From JBIKIW01 sp044361365 (GTDB lineage: Bacteria > Patescibacteriota > JACMRA01), in the NCBI GenBank assembly GCA_044361365.1, contig JBIKIW010000006.1:1-47480 (forward strand): DNA of 47,480 bases, given 5' to 3'. Of this stretch, positions 31,105 through 40,390 are shown piece by piece (the first letter of the stretch is position 1; each line of letters opens with the position of its first letter). The translations under genes and the position numbers were made by a program. The notes beneath the pieces were generated by a model that had not been told where the DNA came from, did not search any database, and saw only the letters and a list, made by a program, of their open reading frames with translations.

Positions 31105-32433
31105 ATGTACGAAAATCCGCTAGACGATTCAAACACTGAATTTAATCAAGTTTTGGAGCTGTTAGAAAAAACCAACCAAAATGTCTTTATCACAGGTGAC
31201 GCTGGCACCGGCAAATCGACTTTGCTCAAATATTTTGTAGAAAATACCCAAAAAGATGTGGTGGTTTTGGCTCCAACGGGTTTGGCGGCGATCAACGCTG
31301 GAGGTCAGACAATTCACAAATTTTGCCTTTTCCCGCCTAGATTTGTACGCCCAGAAGATATTCAAATCACCAAAAATCCGCTCCAAAAAACTCTCATAGC
31401 CGAACTCAAAACTATTATTATAGACGAAATTTCGATGGTAAGAGCTGATCAGCTAGACGGAATTGATAGATTTTTGAGGTTAAATCGTAAAAATAACCTG
31501 CCTTTTGGAGGGGTTCAGATGATTTTTGTTGGAGATCTTTATCAGCTACCGCCGGTTGTAAATCGTGAAGAAATGGCTATTTTTAACCAGGTTTATGGTT
31601 CACCTTATTTTTTTAGTAGCAATGTTTTTCAGAGCCTTGAGATTACCAAAATAGAGCTACGTAAAAATTATCGCCAAAAGGAAGATTTGGAGTTTTTGGA
31701 AATTCTTTCTAAGGTCAAAAAAGGCGAGGTGGATTACCAAACTTTATCAGCTATAAATTCCCGATTTGTGCCTGATCATGAGGAATTTGAAACCGAGGGT
31801 TTGTTTTTAAACTTGGCTACCACCAATCAAGTCGCTCTTCAAATTAACACCACCAAACTAGCTCAAATCGATGAGCCAAATTTTGAGTACAAAGCTGATC
31901 TAACAGGTGATTTTAACGAGCGGGATTTTGCGGGAGAAAGTAGTTTGAACCTAAAAATTGGGTCGCAGGTTATGTTTATCCGAAACGATGCTTTGGGCAG
32001 ATGGGTAAACGGTACTATGGGAGTAATAGAAGATTTGGGAACCAAAAAGGTGATAGTTCGCACCGAAAAAGGCTTTGTGCATGAGGTAGCTCCAGAAAAA
32101 TGGGAAAATATCAAGTTCGTTTTTGATGAAGATGAAGGGCAAATTATTCCAAAACCAGTCGGTACACTCAAACAATATCCACTCAAATTAGCTTGGGCAG
32201 TGACTATTCACAAATCTCAAGGGCAAACTTTTGATCGGGTGCTGATCGACCTGGATAGGGGAGCTTTTTCCCACGGGCAAACTTATGTGGCTCTCAGTCG
32301 TAGTCGTAGCCTCAGTGGAATTGGGCTAAAACGAAAGATTTTTAAGTCAGATTTTATTGTGGATAGACGAGTGCTGGACTTTATGAACGGCAAATTTGTG
32401 TCCAAAACTGGGGTCTCAGAGAGTATTTTTTAG
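31105..32433 (+). CDS. PIF1-like superfamily 1 DNA helicase
   Basis: An ATP-driven 5'-3' DNA helicase. Walker A is FITGDAGTGKST (about residues 33-43 of the longer frame). The PIF1 region continues with VVVLAPTGLAAINAGGQTIHKF. Walker B is TIIIDEISMVRADQLDGID, motif III is MIFVGDLYQLPPVV, and the C-terminal motifs are LKIGSQVMFIRND, AWAVTIHKSQGQTF and YVALSRSRSLSG. The size of about 442 residues is that of compact bacterial PIF1/RecD-like proteins. I use the ATG at 31105 rather than the TTG at 31093. It probably acts in replication or recombination. It ends three bases before a convergent gene. Confidence 0.93.
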   Translation: MYENPLDDSNTEFNQVLELLEKTNQNVFITGDAGTGKSTLLKYFVENTQKDVVVLAPTGLAAINAGGQTIHKFCLFPPRFVRPEDIQITKNPLQKTLIAELKTIIIDEISMVRADQLDGIDRFLRLNRKNNLPFGGVQMIFVGDLYQLPPVVNREEMAIFNQVYGSPYFFSSNVFQSLEITKIELRKNYRQKEDLEFLEILSKVKKGEVDYQTLSAINSRFVPDHEEFETEGLFLNLATTNQVALQINTTKLAQIDEPNFEYKADLTGDFNERDFAGESSLNLKIGSQVMFIRNDALGRWVNGTMGVIEDLGTKKVIVRTEKGFVHEVAPEKWENIKFVFDEDEGQIIPKPVGTLKQYPLKLAWAVTIHKSQGQTFDRVLIDLDRGAFSHGQTYVALSRSRSLSGIGLKRKIFKSDFIVDRRVLDFMNGKFVSKTGVSESIF

Positions 32434-32435
32434 AG

Positions 32436-32900
32436 TTAAAATCGAAGCACTGGAACTGTAATAGCCTCTGGATTTGGATTTGGATTTATTTTAGATGCGG
32501 AATTTTTTATCTCTCGTAGCTGTTCTGGGGTAAAAATTGTTGGGTAGTTGTGTGCTACAACTTGAGGTTGAGTTTGAACTGGTTGTTGAATTTCTGTTGG
32601 TTTTAAAGGTTTGATAGGCACAATATTGCCATCTATCATTTGCACATTCGGGTCAACTTCTATTTCAGTTTTACCTTCATCGGGGAAATTTTTATTGACT
32701 TCCGAACTTTCTGCATATGGATTAAAAGCTTGTTGGGTGTTTGGAGATTTTGGTTGCAACTCGATTGATGACTGTGAAGCGTTTGACTGAGATGGGGTGA
32801 AAATGAAGAAAGTTGATAAAATGGCTGCAAATGCAATGAGTTTTTTTTTGTATTTTTCAAAAGGATTTGGGCTGTTGAAATTTTTTTCGTTACCGAGCAT
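32436..32900 (-). CDS. exported or membrane-anchored hypothetical protein, 154 residues
   Basis: A charged start (FEKYKKK) is followed by a hydrophobic segment (LIAFAAILSTFFIFTPSQSNA), which could be a signal peptide with an ASQ-type cleavage site or an anchor. The rest is a low-complexity Pro/Gln/Asn/Ser-rich region outside the membrane. No domain is recognised. It converges on the helicase gene with a two-base gap. Confidence 0.65.
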   Translation of the reverse strand: MLGNEKNFNSPNPFEKYKKKLIAFAAILSTFFIFTPSQSNASQSSIELQPKSPNTQQAFNPYAESSEVNKNFPDEGKTEIEVDPNVQMIDGNIVPIKPLKPTEIQQPVQTQPQVVAHNYPTIFTPEQLREIKNSASKINPNPNPEAITVPVLRF

Positions 32901-32989
32901 AAAATAAATTTAAATTAAAAATAATATCCGAGTCATACCACGCAAAATCCTAATTGTCAAATGTTTTATTTTGACATAGTTTATTTCGA

Positions 32990-33116
32990 TTACATCACTT
33001 TTATTTTAAGTAGATTTTGGTAATTTTTGGCCAGATTTTGGTCTAAAGTGTAGAAACATTCGACCTCGCTATAAATCGCTGAAACCACCTGCAAAGAATC
33101 TTCAAAAATAATTATA
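32990..33116 (-). pseudogene. remnant of a PIN domain (VapC-like) protein
   Basis: On the minus strand the open frame reads FEDSLQVVSAIYSEVECFYT, then LDQNLAKNYQNLLKIKVM and stop. The order EDSLQVVSA...CFYTLDQNLAK matches the C-terminal part of PIN domains, with the acidic residues D/E of SLHVA-type and TxDxxLAK motifs. No start codon or N-terminal half is present, and the upstream frame is closed, so this is a decayed toxin or nuclease gene. Confidence 0.55.
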
Positions 33117-33165
33117 TTTCAGCTTTGTAATTTGAATTTATATTGCACGATTGCTGTTAAGAATT

Positions 33166-36090
33166 TTATAATTTTTTGTAAATTTCCCCAATAAGTTGTG
33201 ACATCTTTTTATTGCTAAATTGTGTTTCAAACTGAATCTTTATTGTATCACCAAAAAACTTTTCGGCATGCTTGATTTTTTGCAATTCTTCATTTCTCAA
33301 GCTTTCTTCTTCTGCATTTTTAGTCTCTACAATAAAATATAGTTTTTTAACTCCGTTTTCAAAATTAAGAACATAAGCAAAATCAGGTGAATAGCTTTTC
33401 CCTCCTGCAACTGGTATTTTGATTGAATTTTTAGGGATTTTTGTAAACACGATAACTTCTCTAAGTTCAGTTTGGATATTTTCTTTTTCAAGATGGCTAT
33501 CGTAAAAAAAGTCTTCAAATAAATAATTACCTGCTACATTTTGATTTGAGTATGCTCCGCTGTCGTCAATTTCTGTTTTCAGTTTTCCATTTCGCTCTGT
33601 CAATTTGGTTGGGTGAATTGTGTTGGTTACTTTTTGATATTCTATGCTAAATTTATCAAAACATTCATACATCAAATAATCGTTAAATTTCTGTTTAATC
33701 GCTCTGATACTAGAATTATTTAAATACTTGTTGACATCGGTATTAGCTTCAACAAAAGCTTGGTTTAGAGTTTTAATATTAATATTAAGTTTTTTAGATA
33801 ACTCTTTTAGAAACACATCATAGTTCATTGATCTGATTTGATTAGCCTCGCCATCTTGCACTGATAGTGCTTGAGTATTTGCTACAGCCTGATTTTCCTT
33901 AATTTCTACTTTTACTCGTCTGTTTAACAAAGCATCTTCTGTTAGAGTGGCAACATTGGATTGCAAAAAATCTATCAATAAATTCTTAAATTTGCCCTCA
34001 TTTTCAATTTTATACTCCAAGATTACTTTTTGATTCAATTTTTCCCACAAATCTTTAAGTTCAGTGTATTTTTCTGATCTAATAGAGATTTTTTTCTTTT
34101 GCTGGGTTGATTTTCTAATTTTGTTAGAATCTACACCTTCAAAAATAAGCGGGTAATTTGCTTTAATATATTCAAAACCACCTTCTTTAAAATCATTATT
34201 TCTTTTGATAATATCAACACTATCTAATTTTTCTAAAAGTTCAACTTCTGAAATATTATATTTTTCAACAATTTGTTGTATCATTCCAGAGTGAAGCTTA
34301 TCAGATATTTCTTCAAGTGATATTGCACCTGATTTTTGATTGATTTCTTTAACTAATTTTTCTACAAAATCATTTTCGGTAAAATCTACAAAATAATTTA
34401 GGTAAAACTGCTCATCTTTAACCCTATTTCCATATTCATTTACAGGCAGACGAAGACCTCTCCCCACTTCTTGAAGTTTGGAAATATCACTTCCACTACT
34501 ACGGAGTTTACAAATTTGAAACACATTAGGGTTATCCCAACCTTCTCGCAGTGTCCATTTAGAAAAAATAAATCTTCTTGGATTGTCTAAAGAAAGCATT
34601 GTTTGTTTGTCGTGCAATATTTCAATTACTTCTTGCTCCACGGCTTCATCTTTTTCACTATTATCTTTGCTAAAATAGCCACCGTGGGTTTTGCTAATAT
34701 CAACTAGAGTTTTTTCTAGATATTTTTTATAAAACGCATCTGTCTCAACTTCCAATAGAGATTTTGCCTCAGCTTCAATCAACTTTTCTACTGTAGTTTT
34801 GATGTAGCCTTCAGCTGATCTGTATTCATCAATGTTATCTATAAAAAATAGGGTTAGGGGTTTAATTTTTACTTCCCTAGTAAGTAATTCTTTTTCAATC
34901 TTAAAGTGGTTTTTTATAGCTTTTTGAATCATTGTCTCTTGAAGAGTTTGAGCATAAGAATATGGATTGATTTTATCACCTTTTTTGAGTTCAAGTCCGT
35001 TGGATAGTACAACAGTGCTTTTATTTAGGTTTTCAATCAACAAGCCAGACATCGCCGAGTGTACTTTTTCTAAGCTGTCGCCTTTGCTGGTCTTAAAAAC
35101 CTCTTTAGTCGACCCATCAACTAGTTCAAAAGTTGCTTCTGTACCGCTTGAATCTACAAATTTAAGAATTGCATTTTTACCATCTTCAAATTCAGTAACA
35201 TGTCCGATAACACCCTTTACTAAGTTATTTTTAAACGAATCAACCGCAGTAAGAGTGTACACAAGATTATGATAATCTTTCTCTTTTAGTATTTCAATTT
35301 TGCCTGTTAAAATATTTTTTTGCTTTATGTCTTTATCTGGAAAAGTGGCTCCATATCTTAAAATAAATTGTGGACTAATTTTTTGAATATTATCCCAAGT
35401 TTTATTGCCTGATGCAAATTTATGTGGTTCGTCTATAATCAAAAAAGGTTTAACCGAAGAAATAGCCTCAAAAGGTACAGAATATTTATCAAAAAGTGCT
35501 GTATCAAAACTTTTCTGCATAGTTTCAGAATTAATCATTCCGCTATTGATAACCATTACTTGGATATTATTTTTTTCAAAATTTCCACTATTTACAAAGC
35601 TATTTACTGAAGAAGGTAAATAAGATTTTTTACTTTTACCACTTTTTTGGCTTTCTACAATATGCAAATTTAGGGTTTTCCCGTACTGCTCTTTAAAATG
35701 CTCTCTACTGCTATTTGACCTCAGAAAATCTATTGTTCCTGCCTTAATTGATACAGTTGGTACCACAATTACAAATTTAAAAATGCCGTAAAGTTTATTT
35801 AGTTCAAAAATTGTTTTGGTGTAGGTGTAGGTTTTGCCTGTACCAGTTTCCATCATTATATCTATAATATTGCTATTTGGTTGTACTCCAGCTTCTTTTA
35901 TTCCGTTTTCTTCACAAAGTTTAGCTATGTTTTTGCCATAATCAAAAGTTTTTCTGTTTATTTCTGGGTTGATATATTGCTTTTGGGTTCCTTTTGCTTC
36001 AATAATATTTAAACCATCAAAAATTCTTACAGTGGCTTTTACTGCTTTTTCTTGGTGAGGTAGGTTTTTTTCAAAATTAAATCCTGCCAT
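33166..36090 (-). CDS. type III restriction enzyme, Res subunit
   Basis: The motor and nuclease subunit of a type III restriction-modification system. It contains the SF2 helicase Walker A METGTGKT (80-87), the DEPH box (220-223), motif VI-like QEVGRGLRLPVNEYGNRV, and a C-terminal PD-(D/E)xK nuclease with Pro-Asp at about 902-903 and the E-T-K triad at 922-924 (YSPDFAYVL...FIVETKNA). The length of 974 residues is normal, and all key residues are intact. It is the last gene of the mod-rhuM-res unit, starting two bases after the rhuM stop (GAGTAAATATGGC). Confidence 0.95.
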   Translation of the reverse strand: MAGFNFEKNLPHQEKAVKATVRIFDGLNIIEAKGTQKQYINPEINRKTFDYGKNIAKLCEENGIKEAGVQPNSNIIDIMMETGTGKTYTYTKTIFELNKLYGIFKFVIVVPTVSIKAGTIDFLRSNSSREHFKEQYGKTLNLHIVESQKSGKSKKSYLPSSVNSFVNSGNFEKNNIQVMVINSGMINSETMQKSFDTALFDKYSVPFEAISSVKPFLIIDEPHKFASGNKTWDNIQKISPQFILRYGATFPDKDIKQKNILTGKIEILKEKDYHNLVYTLTAVDSFKNNLVKGVIGHVTEFEDGKNAILKFVDSSGTEATFELVDGSTKEVFKTSKGDSLEKVHSAMSGLLIENLNKSTVVLSNGLELKKGDKINPYSYAQTLQETMIQKAIKNHFKIEKELLTREVKIKPLTLFFIDNIDEYRSAEGYIKTTVEKLIEAEAKSLLEVETDAFYKKYLEKTLVDISKTHGGYFSKDNSEKDEAVEQEVIEILHDKQTMLSLDNPRRFIFSKWTLREGWDNPNVFQICKLRSSGSDISKLQEVGRGLRLPVNEYGNRVKDEQFYLNYFVDFTENDFVEKLVKEINQKSGAISLEEISDKLHSGMIQQIVEKYNISEVELLEKLDSVDIIKRNNDFKEGGFEYIKANYPLIFEGVDSNKIRKSTQQKKKISIRSEKYTELKDLWEKLNQKVILEYKIENEGKFKNLLIDFLQSNVATLTEDALLNRRVKVEIKENQAVANTQALSVQDGEANQIRSMNYDVFLKELSKKLNINIKTLNQAFVEANTDVNKYLNNSSIRAIKQKFNDYLMYECFDKFSIEYQKVTNTIHPTKLTERNGKLKTEIDDSGAYSNQNVAGNYLFEDFFYDSHLEKENIQTELREVIVFTKIPKNSIKIPVAGGKSYSPDFAYVLNFENGVKKLYFIVETKNAEEESLRNEELQKIKHAEKFFGDTIKIQFETQFSNKKMSQLIGEIYKKL

Positions 36091-36092
36091 AT

Positions 36093-37130
36093 TTACTCAA
36101 GGTTATTTTCTAAAAGTTTTTTTATCTCACGATCAAAGTCCGAAATATATTCTTTATCTTGAATTGGTTTATATTTTTCGTATTCACTCAAAGCAAGTTC
36201 TTTGGCTACTTCATTGGATATTTTTCCTGCATTGGTGAGAATATCATATTCAGTAAATTTCAAAAAAGCATCGAGTTTGTCTATCCAGTCTTTCATTAGC
36301 ACCACTCTACCTTTAGATGCCTGAATTTCTGCGTAATCAAGATACATATTGCCAATTCTATCAAGATTTTTTAGTTCTTCACTTTCCAAATAATTTTTGG
36401 CAATCACTACATCACTTGGCATAATTTTACCTTTTGGTGATTTTCTCCAGCTGGTTAGTCCCATTTTGTCTTTTTTACTATCTACTCTTTGGGAGATTAT
36501 TTCAGCAGCAGTTTTGCCAGTAATAGCCCAGTGAAGTTTGTTTTGCACTGTTGCAAAAAACTCTTTGGTTTCTGGTGCGTTTGGGGAATAGTCAAAAGAA
36601 GTGGCATAAATATCAGTGATTTTTTGATACATCCTCCTTTCACTCGTGCGAATATCTTTAATCTCTTCATAGAGTTCATCAAAATATCTTGCACTAAAAC
36701 GAGAGCCGTATTTCATACGATCACCATCCAGTGCATAACCTCTTTGGATATAGTTTTTTAAAATCTCCGTTGCCCACACTCTAAACTCACGCCCTCTGTC
36801 TGAATTGACACGGTAACCAACTGCAATAACTGCCTCCAAACTATACATTTTGATATTTCTTTTTACCTCTCTATTTCCTTCTTTTTGAACTATTGGGAAA
36901 TTCCCAAGGGTTGCACTTTCATCAAGTTCTTTTTGATCATAAATATTAGCTAAATGTTCGTTAATTGTAGAAAGATCCACATCAAAAAGCAGTGCCATAG
37001 ACTTTTGCGAAAGCCATACATTTTCTTCTCCATACATCACCTCCATATGAATTTTGCCATCTGAGGACTGAAAAAATACCAGCTCATTATCATTTAGTTT
37101 TGGGTATTTTGGTGTATTTGTTTTTTTCAT
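36093..37130 (-). CDS. RhuM family protein, intact, inside the type III R-M operon
   Basis: A full-length RhuM-type protein: VWLSQKSMALLFDVDLSTINEHLANIY at the N-terminus (a helix-turn-helix-like region), MYSLEAVIAVGYRVNSDRGREF, VWATEILKNYIQRGYALD, RRMYQKITDIYATSFDY, and a C-terminal domain with WIDKLDAFLKF and TNAGKIS. The biochemical function of RhuM is unknown; the family was named in a Salmonella pathogenicity island. It lies between mod and res, two bases from each, which suggests coexpression and perhaps a regulatory or accessory role. A damaged paralogue is at 19776-20682. Confidence 0.9.
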   Translation of the reverse strand: MKKTNTPKYPKLNDNELVFFQSSDGKIHMEVMYGEENVWLSQKSMALLFDVDLSTINEHLANIYDQKELDESATLGNFPIVQKEGNREVKRNIKMYSLEAVIAVGYRVNSDRGREFRVWATEILKNYIQRGYALDGDRMKYGSRFSARYFDELYEEIKDIRTSERRMYQKITDIYATSFDYSPNAPETKEFFATVQNKLHWAITGKTAAEIISQRVDSKKDKMGLTSWRKSPKGKIMPSDVVIAKNYLESEELKNLDRIGNMYLDYAEIQASKGRVVLMKDWIDKLDAFLKFTEYDILTNAGKISNEVAKELALSEYEKYKPIQDKEYISDFDREIKKLLENNLE

Positions 37131-37131
37131 A

Positions 37132-39336
37132 TTAATACCTAGTTACAAAATCTATTTCTATCTGTTTTTTATTGGCATAACTAGACATGTTTTCGGGGAT
37201 TTCTCGTAGATTTTTGCTGTCAAAGTTGTATCCAAACACAATAATACTAGATGGCTGGAAACTACTATCTGTATCAATTTTTTCTAGCAATTCTTTTAGA
37301 TTTTTGGTTTCAAAACCTTTGCTCATCAAATACAATTTTTTGTTACCATAATAGCCAATGTATCCGTCCAAATCTATAGCTTGTAGATCTTGACTAAGCG
37401 GTATTCCGTCAAAGGTTTTCCAGGTTGTTAGTAAGGTTTGTAAATCCTCATTGGTTAATTTTGTTTCATTAAAAAGTTCATTTTCTGGATCAAGTTTTTC
37501 TGCCACAAATTCAAAATCTTCCCAAATTGGTACAGTTTCAAAAATCTTAAAGCCAAAATCGGGTAATTCAAACACCCCGTCACCTTCGGTGCCACCCCTC
37601 ACGAGGGGAATTTCTTTTTTAGGCTTTTCTTCAAATTCCAATTGATTAACCTTTTTATCATTTTTTTCTTTTTGCTGAAGTTGTATTTTCTTAGCCGCAC
37701 GAACAAGCCTTTCTTTGGTGATTTCAAAAATTGTAGGCTCAAAATTCCCCTTTGTTGTGGGCGATTCTCCAAAATTCTCCTCTTGAGTATAGGTGTCAAA
37801 ATTCCCCTCTTGAGTAGCAGAATTGTGAGACAGGTTGGTAAAATTCCCCTCTTGAGGGGTGCCGTCTTTAGACGGCGGGGTGGATTGTAGCTCCACCACA
37901 AAGTCAAAAGCCGTCTTATTTTTCTTTTTATCAATAGCTTCGGGCCACTGAACAAGAATATATCGACGGTTCCCACCTTCTTCAGCGTTAAGCTGCATCA
38001 CTGCATCACCTGTAGTTCCACTTCCTGCAAAAAAGTCTAAGACAACTGAATCTAAATAATTATAAGTAATACTTTTTATTAAATATTTAATTAGGCGACT
38101 TGGTTTGGGGTTTGAGAAAATTTCCTTTTTAATAAACAGTGAGTCAATCTCGCTAGATGCATCTGTATTTGTTGCTATATTAGGATCGAATTTTTTACTT
38201 AAAATATCAATTATGGGTTTAATATTTGTTACTTTATTATTTCTTTCAATTGTTGGCCTTAAAGATTTTATACTTTTAATGTGAAAAATATCATTTTCAG
38301 AAAATGATTCATCTATTTTTTCTTGTCCCCATTTGAATCTACCTTTTAATACAAAGTCATTAAACGGTTTGCCATCTTTTACAACAAGATCATCTGTAAG
38401 TTCAATTTGTAATGGTTCATTTCCGTATATCCCTTTTCGCAATGTTCCTGAATATTTTCCATTTTCTATTACAACATATTCTTTTCTGAAGTTTCTTTTA
38501 GATAGGGAATTTGATATATTGAGCAGTTCAATGTTTTTATCAGGATCTGTGTATCCACCCAAGGTATAAATTGTATTAAACGCTTTTTTATAAAACAAAA
38601 TGTATTCCTTTACTACTGATATTTCTTTACTTAAGAAAGATGGCTGCGTTTTTTTATGCCAAACAATTTGTCCTACAAAATTCTCCTCCCCAAAAATCTC
38701 GTCCATCAATAGCCTTAGTTGAGCCACCTCATTATCATCAATACTTACAAAAATTACTCCATCGTCTTTGAGTAGTTGTTTTGCAATATACAACCTTGGG
38801 TACATAAAAGTTAGCCAAGCTGAGTGTGAATTGGATTTACTTTTTACAAAACTTAATATTTTTTTGGCTTTTTCTTCGTCCACCCCAGCAAGTCCTGCAA
38901 ATTCTTTGATTTCAAATTTTCGATCATCAGCATATACAAAACCATCAGAGCCTGTATTGTATGGTGGGTCTATATAGATCATTTTGACCTGTTCGTGGTA
39001 GCTGTTGGAGAGGTGCTTGAGGACTTCGAGATTATCACCTTTGAGTAGGAGATTTTGCGAGTTTTTGTTTTCAGGCTTACTGTTCCAGTCCGTATCTTCT
39101 TTCAGTAGCGTGGTAGCAGGATCACTTGCCAGCAGTCTTGCATAGCTTTTGCCTAGCCAGTCCATACCATAGCTTTCTTTAGAAATTTCAATTTCTTTGC
39201 TTTCTAGCTCTGTTTTAAACTTTTCAAAGTCAAATTTGCCGTTTTTATCAAAACAATGAGAGAAGTGTTTTTTTAGTATTTCCAAATCATGGTTTGGGAT
39301 AGTGATATTTTCAGTAGTATTTTCAGAAGTTGCCAT
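37132..39336 (-). CDS. type III restriction-modification methyltransferase, Mod subunit
   Basis: The SAM-dependent DNA adenine methylase and recognition subunit. Motif IV DPPY is at residues 123-126 (IYIDPPYNTGSDGF), and motif I is LDFFAGSGTTGD (434-444), the order of beta-class enzymes. The region between about 200 and 420 is the target-recognition domain. Residues about 486-533 and 574-589 are unusual: short TQEGNF-type and PLVRGGTEGDG repeats encoded by palindromic repeat DNA. The length of 734 residues is longer than usual for this class, partly for that reason. The C-terminus (residues 590-734) is a conserved alpha/beta domain. It heads the operon mod-rhuM-res. Confidence 0.94.
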   Translation of the reverse strand: MATSENTTENITIPNHDLEILKKHFSHCFDKNGKFDFEKFKTELESKEIEISKESYGMDWLGKSYARLLASDPATTLLKEDTDWNSKPENKNSQNLLLKGDNLEVLKHLSNSYHEQVKMIYIDPPYNTGSDGFVYADDRKFEIKEFAGLAGVDEEKAKKILSFVKSKSNSHSAWLTFMYPRLYIAKQLLKDDGVIFVSIDDNEVAQLRLLMDEIFGEENFVGQIVWHKKTQPSFLSKEISVVKEYILFYKKAFNTIYTLGGYTDPDKNIELLNISNSLSKRNFRKEYVVIENGKYSGTLRKGIYGNEPLQIELTDDLVVKDGKPFNDFVLKGRFKWGQEKIDESFSENDIFHIKSIKSLRPTIERNNKVTNIKPIIDILSKKFDPNIATNTDASSEIDSLFIKKEIFSNPKPSRLIKYLIKSITYNYLDSVVLDFFAGSGTTGDAVMQLNAEEGGNRRYILVQWPEAIDKKKNKTAFDFVVELQSTPPSKDGTPQEGNFTNLSHNSATQEGNFDTYTQEENFGESPTTKGNFEPTIFEITKERLVRAAKKIQLQQKEKNDKKVNQLEFEEKPKKEIPLVRGGTEGDGVFELPDFGFKIFETVPIWEDFEFVAEKLDPENELFNETKLTNEDLQTLLTTWKTFDGIPLSQDLQAIDLDGYIGYYGNKKLYLMSKGFETKNLKELLEKIDTDSSFQPSSIIVFGYNFDSKNLREIPENMSSYANKKQIEIDFVTRY
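37571..37613. repeat. palindromic repeat core inside mod
   Basis: CACCCCGTCACCTTCGGTGC (37572-37591) then CACCCCTCACGAGGGGAATT has the same order as the core of the MITE-like elements at 6820-6865 and 43825-43865 (CCCCGTC, small hairpin, GCCACCCCTTTC...GGGGAATTTC). Here it is read in frame and encodes the KEIPLVRGGTEGDGVF stretch of mod. Confidence 0.7.
37741..37885. repeat. four in-frame copies of an AAAATTCCCCTCTTGAG repeat inside mod
   Basis: AAAATTC(C/T)CCT-type units start at 37741, 37771, 37798 and 37840, spaced 30, 27 and 42 bases apart, all multiples of three. The last is followed by GGGGTGCCGTC, a TTTA loop and GACGGCGGGG, an inverted copy of the core at 37571. They encode TTKGNF, TQEENF, TQEGNF and PQEGNF in the protein. 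Confidence 0.75.
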
Positions 39337-39526
39337 ACAGTTGTTATATTTTAGATATACTATTTATAAAACAGGTTAAATATTTGACTTTAACCCATTG
39401 GTTCACATCAATGTCAAACAAAAAGGTGTTTTGGATTTTAGGCAAGGTTTGCTGATAAACAGACAGATTTAAGCACCTTCAACAATTTGACCAAAGCCGA
39501 AAATTCTGAAAGTTATTTCATAGTTT

Positions 39527-39730
39527 ATGGAAAAATATAGCAAAGAATTTCTTAAAAGTATCAACGATAGAGTGCTATTTTGTGGCTTTCTTTTTGTTTT
39601 GTTTACTGCGGCAAATTTAAGAAATACCAAGGAGTTCAAAGAAAATAAGGTTTTAATTCCAACCGCTTTTGGTTCGCTTGTAGGAGTGTTGGCAGTACTT
39701 GCTAACCCAGAAGAAAAGAAGATTAGCTAG
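39527..39730 (+). CDS. small membrane protein, 67 residues
   Basis: Two hydrophobic segments, VLFCGFLFVLFTAANL (about residues 16-31) and IPTAFGSLVGVLAVLA (about 44-59), separated by a basic loop. The start ATG at 39527 and the composition are reasonable. No family is recognised, but the layout is that of a small integral membrane protein. It ends four bases before a convergent ABC gene. A TTGACC at about 39488 could be its -35 box. Confidence 0.5.
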   Translation: MEKYSKEFLKSINDRVLFCGFLFVLFTAANLRNTKEFKENKVLIPTAFGSLVGVLAVLANPEEKKIS

Positions 39731-39734
39731 AACT

Positions 39735-40388
39735 TTACTCTGGTTTGTAATGATGTAGTCTCCCATCTTCCATTTCATAAATCACATCGGCATTAACTAG
39801 GTTTTGGTGGTTGTGCGTGACCATAACTACACACATAGTTTTGGCTATTTTTTCAAAGATATCGATTATTTTTTTACCGGTTTTTTTATCCAAACTACTG
39901 GTTGGCTCGTCTACAAAAACCACTTCAGGATCGTTTATAATCGCCCTAGCGATAGCCACTCTTTGTCTTTGACCTCCAGAAATTTGCCTCGGAAGTCTGT
40001 TTTCCAAACCTTCCAGTCCAAGGTCTTTCAAAATTTTATCTATCTTTTCTTTTATAATATATTTTTCATCAGGTAAGCCCACCAAAATATTTTCCAAAAC
40101 TGTGAGGTAGCCTATCAAAAAGTGCTGTTGAAACACAAATCCCATTTTATTTCTTCTCAAATCTTGTATATTTGTGTAATCACTATCGATTAGATTATCA
40201 AAGTCTAAAGTGCCAGAAGTTGGCTCTCTAATGCCAGATAGTAGATACGATGTTTTGCCAGATCCAGATGAGCCTAAAATCCCAACCAAACCAGTTTTAG
40301 GAAAGGCTAAATTTAAGTTTTTAACAGCTCCAACCTCTACTCCATGATCCTGGAATTTTAAGTTTAAATTTTTCACTTTGATAAGCAT
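39735..40388 (-). CDS. ABC transporter ATP-binding protein, LolD/MacB type
   Basis: A single nucleotide-binding domain of 217 residues with Walker A GSSGSGKTS, the Q-loop in FVFQQHFLIGY, the signature ISGGQRQRVAIARA, Walker B VVFVDEPTSSLD, and the switch His in VTHNHQ. The order and length match ATPases of the LolD/MacB/FtsE group, which pair with FtsX-fold permeases. Such a permease is directly upstream, three bases away, so the two form one exporter or envelope mechanotransmission complex. Confidence 0.93.
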   Translation of the reverse strand: MLIKVKNLNLKFQDHGVEVGAVKNLNLAFPKTGLVGILGSSGSGKTSYLLSGIREPTSGTLDFDNLIDSDYTNIQDLRRNKMGFVFQQHFLIGYLTVLENILVGLPDEKYIIKEKIDKILKDLGLEGLENRLPRQISGGQRQRVAIARAIINDPEVVFVDEPTSSLDKKTGKKIIDIFEKIAKTMCVVMVTHNHQNLVNADVIYEMEDGRLHHYKPE

Positions 40389-40390
40389 AA

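Noticed and set aside
33166..39336. Prophage or integrative element carrying the type III operon
   Set aside because: No integrase, phage structural gene, tRNA-linked attachment repeat or clear composition shift borders the operon.
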